From the NCBI RefSeq assembly GCF_014648395.1, contig NZ_BMRA01000001.1:310001-374000 (forward strand): a stretch of DNA of 64,000 bases, read 5' to 3'. Origin of the DNA: Micromonospora fulviviridis. GTDB taxonomy: Bacteria; Actinomycetota; Actinomycetes; Mycobacteriales; Micromonosporaceae. Below are positions 45,984 through 55,325 of the stretch, piece by piece (the first letter of the stretch is position 1; each line of letters starts with the position of its first letter). Under the pieces are notes generated by a model. It worked only from the letters and a program-made list of their open reading frames with translations, had not been told where the DNA came from and did no database searches. Made by a program: the position numbers and the translations under genes.

Positions 45984-47222
45984 GTGACCGTCACTCCCCA
46001 GGCCAGCGGGGCCGCCTCCGAGCGGACCGGGCTGCGCGTGACGTACGACGGCCGCGTCCACCCGGCGGAGGAGATCGCCCGGGGCGCGGCGTACGAGCTG
46101 TTCAGCGCCGAGGAGGCGCCCGGTTTCGAGTGGGCGCCCCGGCCCGGGGTGGCCTACCCGTGGCGGAGGTTCGTGCACGTCACCGAGGTGAGTGCCGTGC
46201 ACGGTGCGGCCGAGCCGACCGAGGACCTCGACCCGCCGCTGCTGATGCCGCTGCACCGCGAGCACGGCTGGGCGTACCTGCACCAGCTCAGCCAGCAGCC
46301 GGGGGCGGCCGGCGACCCGACCCTCGCGGCGGTGCGAGGCTCGGCGCTGATCCGGCCGGGCACCCGGATGGTGAAGGTGCTCTCCGCCCGCCAGCTCGCC
46401 GGCTACGTGCGGGGCTGGCTGCCGCACGGCTTCTGCCACCGGGAGCACGACGTGGCGCACCTGCGCACCCCGGCGGGGATGGCGGTGCTGCGCGGCGACT
46501 CCGAGGGCGGTGACGTGGCGTACGCGCTGCGCTGGCGCGCCACCGACCCGGCCGACTACGACGTGCCGGTCGGCCCGGCGCACCAGGGGCTGACCGCGCT
46601 GCCGCCGCGGGACCGGCTCGGGCCGCCGGTGCTGGGCACCGGCTTCGTGCCGAGCAACGCCCAGCTGATCCCGGAGTTCGTGACCCGCGACTTCGCCGAC
46701 CTGCCGATGCCGGCGAACGCCGCCCTGCTCGCCTACCCGGCGGAGGGTGTGGAGGTGGTGCTCTACACCTACCAGGCCGAGCAGCGGGGCTGGCTGCGCA
46801 TGGTCGGCCCGCAGTGGCGGCACCTGCTGGCCGCGGTGCCCGGCCTCTCCCCCGACCAGGAGTACGTGCCGACCGGCGACGCGCCCCGCTCGACCCAGCT
46901 CGTCGGCGCCTACGGCGGCGCCGAGTACGAGGCGGTGGCCGACCTGCCAGGCGGGTTCCGGGTGCTGGCCATGACCCGGGCGGCCCGGTACCCGGTCGAC
47001 TCGGCGGCGCGCCGGCTCCGCTACGCGGCCTGGCGCGGGGTGCCCTGCCTGGTGCTCTGGGAGGAAGCGGGCTGGCTGCGGCTGCGGCTGTGCCGGCCGG
47101 ATCCGGACGCGGTGACCACGACCGGGGCGCAGTGCCACGAGCGGGGCGTCTACGAGACCTGGGCGCCGGGCGCCGAACTCACCGACGACCGGGTGGTGGA
47201 CCTGCCCTACCGGACGGCATAA
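45984..47222 (+). CDS. hypothetical protein, 412 residues
   Basis: A soluble-looking protein of 412 residues that I cannot assign to a family. It contains repeated small modules with WLRMVGPQWRHLLAAVPG and WLRLRLCRPDPD, and a central PAHQGLTALPPRDRLGPPV stretch; aromatic and Arg-rich, no signal peptide, no membrane helix, no obvious catalytic motif. TACGGT ends 7 bases before the GTG, which suggests a leaderless message. It and the next hydrolase gene lie on the plus strand between metG and tatD, which are both on the minus strand. Confidence 0.7.
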   Translation: MTVTPQASGAASERTGLRVTYDGRVHPAEEIARGAAYELFSAEEAPGFEWAPRPGVAYPWRRFVHVTEVSAVHGAAEPTEDLDPPLLMPLHREHGWAYLHQLSQQPGAAGDPTLAAVRGSALIRPGTRMVKVLSARQLAGYVRGWLPHGFCHREHDVAHLRTPAGMAVLRGDSEGGDVAYALRWRATDPADYDVPVGPAHQGLTALPPRDRLGPPVLGTGFVPSNAQLIPEFVTRDFADLPMPANAALLAYPAEGVEVVLYTYQAEQRGWLRMVGPQWRHLLAAVPGLSPDQEYVPTGDAPRSTQLVGAYGGAEYEAVADLPGGFRVLAMTRAARYPVDSAARRLRYAAWRGVPCLVLWEEAGWLRLRLCRPDPDAVTTTGAQCHERGVYETWAPGAELTDDRVVDLPYRTA

Positions 47223-47280
47223 CCCGGACCGGGTCGGGAAAGCGCGGGCGTCCTAGACGCACGCAAGGGGAGAGCCCGAC

Positions 47281-48132
47281 ATGCCTTTCGTCACCGTCGG
47301 TACGGAGAATTCCGCACCCATCGACCTCTACTACGAGGATCACGGCTCCGGCCAGCCGATCGTCCTGATCCACGGCTTCCCGTTCAACGGGGCGACCTGG
47401 GAGAAGATGTCCGGCCCGCTGCTCGCGGCCGGCTACCGCGTGATCACGTACGACCGGCGCGGATTCGGCAACTCCGCCCAACCGGCGTTCGGCTACGACT
47501 ACAACACCTTCGCGGCCGACCTCGACGTGCTGATGACCGAGCTGGACCTGCGCAACGCGATCCTGATCGGGCACTCGATGGGCACCGGCGAGGTGACCCG
47601 TTACCTGGGGGCGTACGGGTCGGACCGGGTGGACCGGGCGGTGCTGATGGCCCCGTTGGCACCGTTCCTGCTGAAGACGGCCGACAATCCCGAAGGGGTC
47701 GACAAGAGCCTGTTCGACGGGTTCCAGGCGGCCATCATCCAGGACCGGTTCGCCTACCTGACCCAGTTCTGCGACGCGTTCTTCAACTACAGCGAGAACA
47801 AGGGCAAGTGGGTGAGCGAGGAGGCGTACCGGGCACACTGGCAGATCGGGGCCCAGGCGTCGGCGAAGGGCACCTACGACTCCGTCGACGCGTGGCTGAC
47901 GGACTTCCGGGGCGACCTGCCGAACATCAACATCCCGGTGCTGATCATCCAGGGCGACAAGGACAACGTGCTGCCGTTCCCGGTGACGGGCCAGCGGTTG
48001 CAGAACATGCTGTCCGACTGCCGGCTGATCACCTTGAAGGGGGCGCCGCACGGCACGCCGTGGACGCACCCGACGGAGGTCAACCAGGCGATCATGGAGT
48101 TCATCGGCGCGCCGAAGATGGCCCGCGCCTGA
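47281..48132 (+). CDS. alpha/beta hydrolase (non-heme chloroperoxidase type)
   Basis: A 283-residue alpha/beta hydrolase. The oxyanion segment is VLIHGFPFNG, the nucleophile elbow GHSMGTGEV (Ser), the acid is in QGDKDNVLP and the His in GAPHGTPWTH, the arrangement of cofactor-free haloperoxidases and related esterases. Physiological substrate unknown; perhydrolase activity is a side reaction of the family. The ATG has GGGGAG 9 bases upstream. A perfect 12-bp terminator follows. Confidence 0.9.
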   Translation: MPFVTVGTENSAPIDLYYEDHGSGQPIVLIHGFPFNGATWEKMSGPLLAAGYRVITYDRRGFGNSAQPAFGYDYNTFAADLDVLMTELDLRNAILIGHSMGTGEVTRYLGAYGSDRVDRAVLMAPLAPFLLKTADNPEGVDKSLFDGFQAAIIQDRFAYLTQFCDAFFNYSENKGKWVSEEAYRAHWQIGAQASAKGTYDSVDAWLTDFRGDLPNINIPVLIIQGDKDNVLPFPVTGQRLQNMLSDCRLITLKGAPHGTPWTHPTEVNQAIMEFIGAPKMARA

Positions 48133-48145
48133 CCCACCGACGACG

Positions 48146-48174
48146 GCGGCCCCGGGGTGTGTCCCCGGGGCCGC
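48146..48174. terminator. bidirectional terminator between hydrolase gene and metG
   Basis: GCGGCCCCGGGG (48146-48157) pairs perfectly with CCCCGGGGCCGC (48163-48174) over TGTGT. The flanking genes are convergent, and the stem lies 13 bases from each stop or close to it. No T-run. Confidence 0.8.
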
Positions 48175-48186
48175 GGTCGTGGTCGG

Positions 48187-49989
48187 TCAGCCGGCCAGCC
48201 GGGCCAGCTCCTCGTCGACGATGGACGGGTCGAGCTTGCGGAACACCGGCTTCGGCGCCGCGAGCGGCCGGCCCGCCTCCAGGGGTACGGACTCCCAGCG
48301 CGCCCCGACCGTGTAGTCGCCGGTCAGCACCGGGTACGCCGGCCCGCCGTCGAGGTCCTCGACGTCCTCGAGCACCGGCATCGGCGCGTGCACCCCGGTG
48401 CCGCCGAGCAGCTCGTGGACCTTCTGCGCGGAGTGCGGCAGGAACGGGGTGAGCAGCGTGTTGGCGTCGCTGACCACCTGGAGGGCGACGTGCAGGATGG
48501 TGCCCATCCGGGGCTTGTCGTCCTCGCCCTTGAGCTTCCAGGGCGCCTGCTCGGACAGGTACTTGTTGGCCTCGGCGACGACCTTCATGGCCTCGCCGAT
48601 GGCCTGCTTCTGCCGGTGCCGGGCGATGAGGTCGCCGACGGTGGCGAAGCCCACCTTCGCGGTCTCCAGCAGGGCCTGGTCGGCCTCGGTGAGCCCGGCC
48701 GGGTCGACCGGCGGGATCGCGCCGAAGTTCTTCGCGGCCATCGAGACCGACCGGTTGACCAGGTTGCCCCAGCCGGCGACCAGCTCGTCGTTGTTGCGGC
48801 GGAGGAACTCCGACCAGGTGAAGTCGGTGTCGTTGCTCTCCGGGCCGGCCGCCGCGATGAAGTAGCGCAGGGCGTCGGCGTCGTACCGCTCCAGGAAGTC
48901 CCGCACGTAGATGACCACCTTGCGGGAGGAGGAGAACTTCCGTCCCTCGATGGTCAGGTACTCGCTGGAGACCACCTCGGTGGGCAGGTTGAGCCGGCCC
49001 AGCTCGCCCGGCTCGCCGTCGCGGGAGCCCTCGCCGGAGTAGCCGCCGAGCAGCGCCGGCCAGATCACCGAGTGGAAGACGATGTTGTCCTTGCCCATGA
49101 AGTAGTAGCCGCGGGCGTCCTTCCCCTCGGCGTCGGCGGACCACCACTTCCGCCAGGCGTCGGGGTCGCCGGTGCGGCGGGCCCACTCGATGGACGCGGA
49201 CAGGTAGCCGATGACCGCGTCGAACCACACGTAGATCCGCTTGTCGGGCCGGTCGCGCCAGCCGTCGAGCGGGATGGGCACACCCCACTCCAGGTCCCGG
49301 GTGATGGCCCGGGGCTGGAGGTCGTCGAGCAGGTTGCGGGAGAAGCGCAGCACGTTGGGCCGCCAGCCCTCCCGGGTGTCCAGCCACTGCCGCAGCGCGT
49401 CGGCCAGGGCGGGCAGGTCCAGGAAGAAGTGCTCGGTCTCGACGAACTCCGGCGTCTCGCCGTTGATCTTCGACTTGGGGTTGATCAGGTCGACCGGGTC
49501 GAGCTGGTTGCCGCAGTTGTCGCACTGGTCGCCGCGGGCGCTGTCGTAGCCGCAGATCGGGCAGGTGCCCTCGATGTAGCGGTCGGGCAGGGTCCGGCCG
49601 GTGGACGGGGAGATCGCCCCGGTGGTGACCTTGGGGACGATGTAGCCGTTGCGGTGCAGACCCTCGAACAGCTCCTGCACCACGGCGTAGTGGTTGCGGG
49701 TGGTGGTCCGGGTGAACAGGTCGTACGACAGCCCCAGCGCCCGCAGGTCCTCGGCGATCACCCGGTTGTACCGGTCGGCCAGCTCACGCGGGGTGACCCC
49801 CTCGGCGTCGGCCTGCACCTGGATCGGGGTGCCGTGCTCGTCGGTGCCGGAGACCATGAGCACGTCGTGACCGGCCATCCGCATGTACCGGGCGAAGACG
49901 TCGGAGGGAACGCCGAATCCGGATACGTGGCCGATGTGGCGCGGGCCGTTGGCGTAGGGCCAGGCGACCGCGGCGAGAACGTGACTCAT
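48187..49989 (-). CDS. metG: methionyl-tRNA synthetase
   Basis: A 600-residue class I synthetase. The HIGH motif is in [11 protein letters not shown], the zinc knuckle in [18 protein letters not shown] (four Cys), and the KMSKS position reads GRKFSSSRK, a variant usual in actinobacteria. The anticodon domain ([20 protein letters not shown]) is complete; there is no C-terminal dimerisation domain. ATG start. It stands alone on the minus strand with its own upstream region of about 140 bases, separated from tatD by two opposite genes. Confidence 0.97.
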   Translation of the reverse strand: MSHVLAAVAWPYANGPRHIGHVSGFGVPSDVFARYMRMAGHDVLMVSGTDEHGTPIQVQADAEGVTPRELADRYNRVIAEDLRALGLSYDLFTRTTTRNHYAVVQELFEGLHRNGYIVPKVTTGAISPSTGRTLPDRYIEGTCPICGYDSARGDQCDNCGNQLDPVDLINPKSKINGETPEFVETEHFFLDLPALADALRQWLDTREGWRPNVLRFSRNLLDDLQPRAITRDLEWGVPIPLDGWRDRPDKRIYVWFDAVIGYLSASIEWARRTGDPDAWRKWWSADAEGKDARGYYFMGKDNIVFHSVIWPALLGGYSGEGSRDGEPGELGRLNLPTEVVSSEYLTIEGRKFSSSRKVVIYVRDFLERYDADALRYFIAAAGPESNDTDFTWSEFLRRNNDELVAGWGNLVNRSVSMAAKNFGAIPPVDPAGLTEADQALLETAKVGFATVGDLIARHRQKQAIGEAMKVVAEANKYLSEQAPWKLKGEDDKPRMGTILHVALQVVSDANTLLTPFLPHSAQKVHELLGGTGVHAPMPVLEDVEDLDGGPAYPVLTGDYTVGARWESVPLEAGRPLAAPKPVFRKLDPSIVDEELARLAG

Positions 49990-50127
49990 GAGCGCCAAGC
50001 CTAGTGATTGCCGCGGGCTACCCGCGAACCAATAGGGCGCGTCCCACCAGCCAACCCCGGCCGTACGTCCGATTTGTCGCCGACACGCGGCCTGAGCTGC
50101 CCGGCTGGCCCGGTCCGCCGGTGTGAA

Positions 50128-50985
50128 ATGAACGGCGTGACCAGCAGACCAGCGGCGCCCGGGCCGGCCGGGCCCTCCGCGCCGGCGGCCGGGGAGGCCG
50201 CGCGGCGGATCCCGGCGCGCGGCGCGTCGGTCGCCCCCCAGCCCCGGCTGGACCCGGCCGACCCGCCGGTGGAGGTGGAACCGACCACCGGGGCGCCGGT
50301 CGACGCCGTTCCGCGCCGGGTGCCGGTCCGGCAGCCGCGCTGGCACCGGCGTTCCGCCCCGGCGGACGGCGGGACCGCCTGGGCGCCGATCGAGGAGGTG
50401 CACTGGGACGGCACCCCGCTGCGGGAGGAGCCGCGGCGGGCCGCCCGCTGGCCCGGCCGCCGGTCGGCGTCCCGGCGCGAGCGGCAGGCACCTCCCCCGG
50501 ACCCGGTCACCGGCCTGTCCGTGCTGCTGTCGTTGAGCCTGCTGGCCGCGTTCTTCGCCTGGGTGAGCGCGGGGCCGTTGTGGCTGGCCGTGGGCCACGG
50601 GACGAGCGGCACGGCGGTGATCACCGACTGCACCGGCGGCGGGCTGACCCAGCGCTGCCGAGGGCTCTTCCTGGCCGACGGCCAGCGCTTCCTGGCCCAC
50701 GGTGTCCGGGTCAGCGGAGTCCCGGCCGAGCGCAGCGCCACCGGCTCGGTGCTGCCCGCCCGGATGACCGGGCCGACCGGCCGGACCGCGTACGCCGACG
50801 CCGGCGCCGGCCGGCACCTGCGCTGGATGCTCGGGCTGCTGCTGGTGGCCGGCTGCGCCACCGGGATCGCCCGGTGGACCGGCGCGACCCGGCTGCCGGA
50901 CCCCCGGCAACGCCGCTGGGCGGTGGGCGTCGCCCTGGTCGGCCCGCTGCTGATCACCGTCGGCTTCCTGGGGGCGGCCTGGTAG
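50128..50985 (+). CDS. membrane protein with long disordered N-terminus
   Basis: About 285 residues. The first 130 are Pro/Ala/Arg-rich and disordered; two helix pairs follow ([20 protein letters not shown] and, near the C-terminus, [18 protein letters not shown] plus [17 protein letters not shown]). Between them is a small extracytoplasmic domain with two Cys ([18 protein letters not shown]) that could form a disulfide. No family recognised. GTG nine bases later is possible, with TGAAAT 7 bases before it. Convergent with rsmI. Confidence 0.65.
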   Translation: MNGVTSRPAAPGPAGPSAPAAGEAARRIPARGASVAPQPRLDPADPPVEVEPTTGAPVDAVPRRVPVRQPRWHRRSAPADGGTAWAPIEEVHWDGTPLREEPRRAARWPGRRSASRRERQAPPPDPVTGLSVLLSLSLLAAFFAWVSAGPLWLAVGHGTSGTAVITDCTGGGLTQRCRGLFLADGQRFLAHGVRVSGVPAERSATGSVLPARMTGPTGRTAYADAGAGRHLRWMLGLLLVAGCATGIARWTGATRLPDPRQRRWAVGVALVGPLLITVGFLGAAW

Positions 50986-51009
50986 CGACGCCGGGAGGGG
51001 ATCCTCCGT

Positions 51010-51849
51010 TCAGCTGTGCACGACCGTGTAGACCTCGCGGCGGCGCAGCCCGAACTCGGTGGCGACCTCGGTGATGGCGTCGCGCCGGGACAGGCCGGCC
51101 GCCTCCCGCGCGGCGACGGCGGCGCGCAGCGTGTCGTCGTCCGGCCGGACGGCCGCGGCCGGCGGTGCCCCGGCCACGACCATGGTGATCTCGCCGCGCG
51201 GCTCGCCCGCCGCGGCCCACTCGGCCAGCTCGCCGAGCGGCCGGCGGACCACCTCCTCGTACGTCTTGGTCAGCTCCCGGCAGAGCGCGGCGGGCCGGTC
51301 CGGGCCGAACGCCTCGGCCAGGTCGGCCAGCGCCCCGGCGATCCGGTGCGGCGCCTCGAAGAGCACCAGGGTGCGCTCCTCGGCGGCGAGCGCGCGCAGC
51401 CGGGACCGGCGGGCGCCGGGCGTCCGGGGCAGGAAGCCCTCGAAGCAGAACCGGTCGCACGGCAGCCCGGACAGCGCCAGGGCGGTGGTCACGGCGCTCG
51501 GCCCGGGGGCCGCGGTGACCGGGATCCCGGCGTCGAGGGCGGCCCGGACCAGCCGGTAGCCGGGGTCGGAGACGCTGGGCATGCCGCCGTCGGTGACCAG
51601 CGCGATCGTGTAGCCGGCGGCGAGCACGTCGACCAGTTCCGGGGTGCGGCGTTCCTCGTTGCCCTCGAAGTAGGAGACGATCCGGCCCGGCACGGTCACC
51701 GCCAGGTCCCGGGCCAGCCGGGTGAGCCGGCGGGTGTCCTCGGCGGCGACCACGTCGGCGGTGGCGAGCACCTCCCGGAACCGGGCGGACGCGTCGGCCG
51801 GGTTGCCCAGCGGCGCGCCGAGCAGCACCAGGCGGCCAACCTCGGACAT
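51010..51849 (-). CDS. rsmI: 16S rRNA cytidine-1402 2'-O-methyltransferase
   Basis: A 279-residue SAM-dependent enzyme of the tetrapyrrole-methylase fold. Hallmarks are LVLLGAPLGNPADAS, AAEDTRRL, YFEGNEERRTPEL, TDGGMPSVSDPGYRLV and APGPSAVTTAL. It 2'-O-methylates C1402 in the decoding region of 16S rRNA. ATG at 51849 is preceded by GGGTGA. Divergent from the O-mannosyltransferase gene, a pairing common in actinobacteria. Confidence 0.95.
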   Translation of the reverse strand: MSEVGRLVLLGAPLGNPADASARFREVLATADVVAAEDTRRLTRLARDLAVTVPGRIVSYFEGNEERRTPELVDVLAAGYTIALVTDGGMPSVSDPGYRLVRAALDAGIPVTAAPGPSAVTTALALSGLPCDRFCFEGFLPRTPGARRSRLRALAAEERTLVLFEAPHRIAGALADLAEAFGPDRPAALCRELTKTYEEVVRRPLGELAEWAAAGEPRGEITMVVAGAPPAAAVRPDDDTLRAAVAAREAAGLSRRDAITEVATEFGLRRREVYTVVHS

Positions 51850-51941
51850 TTCACCCACGACGTGCGCTCCTTCATCGACGGCCGTACCAATCTCGGAGAC
51901 GACGGGCGCCACCGGGCACCTTCGCAGCCTACGATCGCCGG

Positions 51942-53642
51942 GTGACGAGTGCGTCGACAGCACAGAGCGCGAACGCGGGCGGGTCCGCCGAAGAGCCGAC
52001 CGCCGCCGACCGGGCCACCGGCCCCGCGACGAGCGGCGGCCGGAGCCGGATCCCGGCCGTCGTCCGGCGACGGCTCGACACGGTCGACGCCCGCCTCGGC
52101 CGGGGACAGGCCTGGCTGGCCACCGGGGTCGTGGTGGCCATCGCGGCGATCCTGCGCTTCGTCGGGCTGAGCGGCCCCAACGGCAAGATCTTCGACGAGA
52201 TCTACTACGCCCGCGACGCGTACGGGCTGATCGACCGCGGCGTCGAGTGGAACTACAAGGACAACGGCCCGTCGTACGTGGTGCACCCGCCGCTGGGCAA
52301 GTGGCTCATCGGCCTCGGCGAGTGGGCCTTCGGCTACCAGGACGCGGAGACGAAGATCTCCGTGCCGGGGCACCTGATGACCACCGCCCCCGAGTTCGGC
52401 TGGCGCTTCGCGGCGGCGATCGCCGGCACCCTGTCGGTGCTGCTGCTGGTGCGGATCGGCCGGCGGATGTTCCGGTCGACGACGCTGGGGTGCGCGGCCG
52501 GGCTGCTGCTCGCCCTGGACGGCTTCCACTTCGTGCTCTCCCGCACCGCGCTGCTCGACATCTTCCTGCTGCTGTTCGTGCTGGCCGCGTTCGGCGCCCT
52601 GGTGCTCGACCGGGACGCCCGGCGGCGGCGCTGGGCCCGGGCGCTGGAGGCGGGGCTCGACCCGTCGCTGCCGGGGCGGGCCGGCCGGCCGCCGTCGACC
52701 TGGCGGGACTGGCCGTGGTGGCGGCTGGCCGCCGGGGTGCTGCTCGGCTGCGCCTGCGCGGTGAAGTGGAGCGGCCTCTACTTCGTCCCGGCCTTCGCGC
52801 TGCTTGTGCTCCTCTGGGAGGTCGGCGTCCGCCGCTCGGCCGGGGTCCGCCGCCCGTGGCGGGACGCCCTGCTGGACGAGCTGCCCTGGCTCCTGGCAGC
52901 CGGTGTGCTGATGGTCGTCACCTACGTGGTCACCTGGTCGGGCTGGCTGCTCGGCGACGACGGCTACTACCGACTGGCCAGCCGCTACCCGAACACCCCG
53001 GGGCTGAGTGACGCCCCGGTCATCGGGCCGCTCATCAACCTGTGGGAATACCACAAGGCCGCGTACGGGTTCCACACCCAGCTCGACGACCCGCACAAGT
53101 ACCAGTCGTGGCCGTGGCAGTGGCTGCTGCTGGGACGGCCGGTCGCCTTCTACTGGTCCGGCGACGGCAACTGCGGCGCGCCCAGCTGCGCCTCGGAGAT
53201 TCTGCTGCTGGGCACGCCTCTGCTCTGGTGGTCGTTCCTCCCGGCGCTGGCCGCGACGGTCTGGCTGGGACTGGCGCGGCGGGACTGGCGGGCCGGGGCG
53301 ATCCTGCTCAGCGTGGCCGCCGGCCTGCTGCCCTGGTTCTGGTTCGCCCTCGACGGCCGGACGATGTTCTCCTTCTACGCCGCGCCGGCGGTGCCGTTCC
53401 TGGTGCTCGCGGTGGTCTACGTGCTCGGCGCGATCGTCTCGCCCGCCCCGGCCGCCGGCACGGCGGCGCCACCGAGCCCCGAGGACGCCTCCGACCGCCG
53501 GCTGGTGGGCGGGATCATCGCGGGCGCGTACGTGCTGCTGGTCGCCCTCTGTTTCGGCTACTTCTACCCGATCTTCGTGGGTCGCCTCATGGCCTACGCG
53601 GACTGGTCCGCCCGGATGTGGCTGGACGGCCGCTGGATCTGA
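51942..53642 (+). CDS. protein O-mannosyltransferase (GT39)
   Basis: A 566-residue multi-spanning membrane enzyme that moves mannose from polyprenyl-phosphate mannose to Ser/Thr of exported proteins. The first outer loop has GKIFDEIYYARDAY with the catalytic Asp-Glu, then HPPLGKWLI, LSRTALLDIFLL and WEYHKAAYGFHTQL, the PMT family landmarks. About 40 disordered residues precede the first helix. TACGAT ends 6 bases before the GTG, giving a leaderless message. Actinobacterial homologues (Pmt) act on Sec-exported glycoproteins. Confidence 0.93.
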   Translation: MTSASTAQSANAGGSAEEPTAADRATGPATSGGRSRIPAVVRRRLDTVDARLGRGQAWLATGVVVAIAAILRFVGLSGPNGKIFDEIYYARDAYGLIDRGVEWNYKDNGPSYVVHPPLGKWLIGLGEWAFGYQDAETKISVPGHLMTTAPEFGWRFAAAIAGTLSVLLLVRIGRRMFRSTTLGCAAGLLLALDGFHFVLSRTALLDIFLLLFVLAAFGALVLDRDARRRRWARALEAGLDPSLPGRAGRPPSTWRDWPWWRLAAGVLLGCACAVKWSGLYFVPAFALLVLLWEVGVRRSAGVRRPWRDALLDELPWLLAAGVLMVVTYVVTWSGWLLGDDGYYRLASRYPNTPGLSDAPVIGPLINLWEYHKAAYGFHTQLDDPHKYQSWPWQWLLLGRPVAFYWSGDGNCGAPSCASEILLLGTPLLWWSFLPALAATVWLGLARRDWRAGAILLSVAAGLLPWFWFALDGRTMFSFYAAPAVPFLVLAVVYVLGAIVSPAPAAGTAAPPSPEDASDRRLVGGIIAGAYVLLVALCFGYFYPIFVGRLMAYADWSARMWLDGRWI

Positions 53643-53732
53643 TCCGGCGCCGCGCCGGCGGGTCGGAAAACCGGTTGCGATCACGGGCCGACCCATTTGC
53701 CGACGGCAGGAGCCGGGCCGGGGCACGAAAAA

Positions 53733-53780
53733 GCGCGCCCCGATCGCCTGCCACGGGGGAAGCGGGCGATTGGGGCGCGC
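53733..53780 (+). terminator. terminator after the O-mannosyltransferase gene
   Basis: A 19-bp stem with two G-U pairs (53733-53751 with 53762-53780, ends GCGCGCCCC and GGGGCGCGC) over a 10-nt loop. AAAAA precedes it, giving a T-run for the minus direction. The following 53781-53984 stretch is less GC-rich than its surroundings and shows no gene that I can support. Confidence 0.8.
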
Positions 53781-53984
53781 AAGACAGAGCTTAACCACAG
53801 TGCGGCACTGGCACAACGGGTCGAGCCGGGTCAGATTTCCGACGAATGCGCCACCCCACAAAAGGTTTACATCGGGCACCTCACGGTGGGTCACGCAGCG
53901 GAAACATTACGAATTCCTTACTATCCGCCGCCGCGCGCACGAGCCGCCACACAACTCCTGATCATGGCGCCTGTCGCATCGACC

Positions 53985-54035
53985 AGTGTAGATCATCCGA
54001 CCCGGATGATCTTCCATTGTGGATCTCACTACACT
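53985..54035 (+). promoter_or_regulatory. palindromic operator and promoter of the VWA operon
   Basis: GATCATCCG (53991-53999) and CGGATGATC (54003-54011) form a perfect 9-bp inverted repeat around ACC. A wider 7-bp pair, AGTGTAG (53985-53991) and CTACACT (54029-54035), encloses it. The -10 TACACT (54030-54035) lies 7 bases before the GTG of the VWA gene, so the palindrome would cover the -35 area. No regulator gene is adjacent. Confidence 0.65.
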
Positions 54036-54042
54036 TCGCCCG

Positions 54043-55323
54043 GTGATCAACAAGAGACGATCGGCGGCCGTCCTTCTCGGACTGCTGGCGACGACCGCGC
54101 TGATCGGTCCGCCGCCCGCCGCGGCCGACGACGAGACCGCCGAGCCCCCCGCCGAGCCGCCCAAGGTCGAACTGGTCCTGGACGTCAGCGGCTCGATGCG
54201 CGCCCGGGACATCGACGGGCGCAGCCGGATCGCCGTCGCCCAGCAGGCGTTCAACGAGGTGGTCGACGCGCTGCCGGACGAGACCCAGCTCGGCATCCGG
54301 GTGCTCGGGGCCACCTACCGGGGCAAGGACAAGAAGCAGGGCTGCCTGGACACCCAGCAGATCGTGCCGGTCGGTCCGGTGGACCGTACGCAGGCCAAGG
54401 CCGCCGTCGCCACGCTGCGCCCGACCGGCTTCACCCCGGTGGGGCTGGCGCTCCGCTCCGCCGCGCAGGACCTGGGCACCGGCAGCACCGCCCGCCGGAT
54501 CGTGCTGATCACCGACGGCGAGGACACCTGCGCCCCACCCGACCCCTGCGAGGTGGCCCGCGAGCTGGCCGCCCAGGGCACCAGGCTGGTCGTCGACACG
54601 CTCGGCCTGGCCCCCGACGAGAAGGTCCGCCGGCAGCTGCTCTGCATCGCCGGCGCGACCGGCGGCACCTACACCGCAGCGCAGAGCGCCGACGAGCTGA
54701 CCGGGCGGATCAAGCAGTTGGTGGACCGGGCCCGGGACACCTACACCGCCACCCCGACCGTGGTGGGCGGGTCGGCCGCGTGCGACAACGCGCCGCTGCT
54801 CGCCCCCGGTGTCTACACCGACCGGGAGGCGTTCGCCGAGCACCGCTGGTACCGGGTGCCGGTCCGGCCCGGGCAGGAGCTGCGCGCCTCGGTGAGCGTC
54901 GCGCTGGACCGGCCGGTCAACCCCGACTACGGCGTGCTGCTGCGGGCCACCGCGTCCGACGGGCGGGAACTCGTCCGGGGGGTCGACGCCGGCAGCGGCC
55001 GTACCGACGTGGTCTCCGCCGGGCTGCGCTGGTCGGCCGCCGAGGAGGCGAGCCCCGCGCCGGCCCCGAGCGGGGTGCAGCCGGCGCGGACGGTCTGCCT
55101 GGTGGTCAGCAACTCGTTCGCGCCGCGCCCCGGCACGCAGGTCGCCCCGGGCATGCCGGTGGAGCTGACCGTGGACGTGGTCGCCGCGTCCCCCGCCCCG
55201 GACGGGCCGGACCTCGGTCGGGGCTGGGCGCTGCTGCTCCTGCTCACCCTGGCCGGGCTGGTCACCGGGCTGGTCGCCGGGCTGCTCACCCGCTGGTGGG
55301 TGGCCACCTGGAGGGAGAACTGA
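54043..55323 (+). CDS. secreted/membrane-anchored VWA-domain protein
   Basis: A 426-residue type I membrane protein: basic N-terminus and signal peptide (cleavage near PPPAAADD), a von Willebrand A domain with the MIDAS residues D47-V-S49-G-S51, Thr in RPTGFTPVG and Asp in LITDGED, then a beta domain (APGVYTDREAFAEHRWYRVP) of PPC-like look, and a C-terminal helix (LLLLLTLAGLVTGLVAGL) with a short basic tail. VWA domains bind ligands through a metal ion. GTG at 54043 is chosen for the leaderless geometry; an in-frame GTG 24 bases earlier would lie upstream of the -10. Coupled to the next gene. Confidence 0.85.
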   Translation: MINKRRSAAVLLGLLATTALIGPPPAAADDETAEPPAEPPKVELVLDVSGSMRARDIDGRSRIAVAQQAFNEVVDALPDETQLGIRVLGATYRGKDKKQGCLDTQQIVPVGPVDRTQAKAAVATLRPTGFTPVGLALRSAAQDLGTGSTARRIVLITDGEDTCAPPDPCEVARELAAQGTRLVVDTLGLAPDEKVRRQLLCIAGATGGTYTAAQSADELTGRIKQLVDRARDTYTATPTVVGGSAACDNAPLLAPGVYTDREAFAEHRWYRVPVRPGQELRASVSVALDRPVNPDYGVLLRATASDGRELVRGVDAGSGRTDVVSAGLRWSAAEEASPAPAPSGVQPARTVCLVVSNSFAPRPGTQVAPGMPVELTVDVVAASPAPDGPDLGRGWALLLLLTLAGLVTGLVAGLLTRWWVATWREN

Positions 55324-55325
55324 GG

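Noticed and set aside
43084-49989. A defence or toxin-antitoxin island in the metG-ispE region
   Set aside because: All genes except one hypothetical have clear housekeeping or common metabolic roles; no nuclease, methylase or small toxin pair is present.
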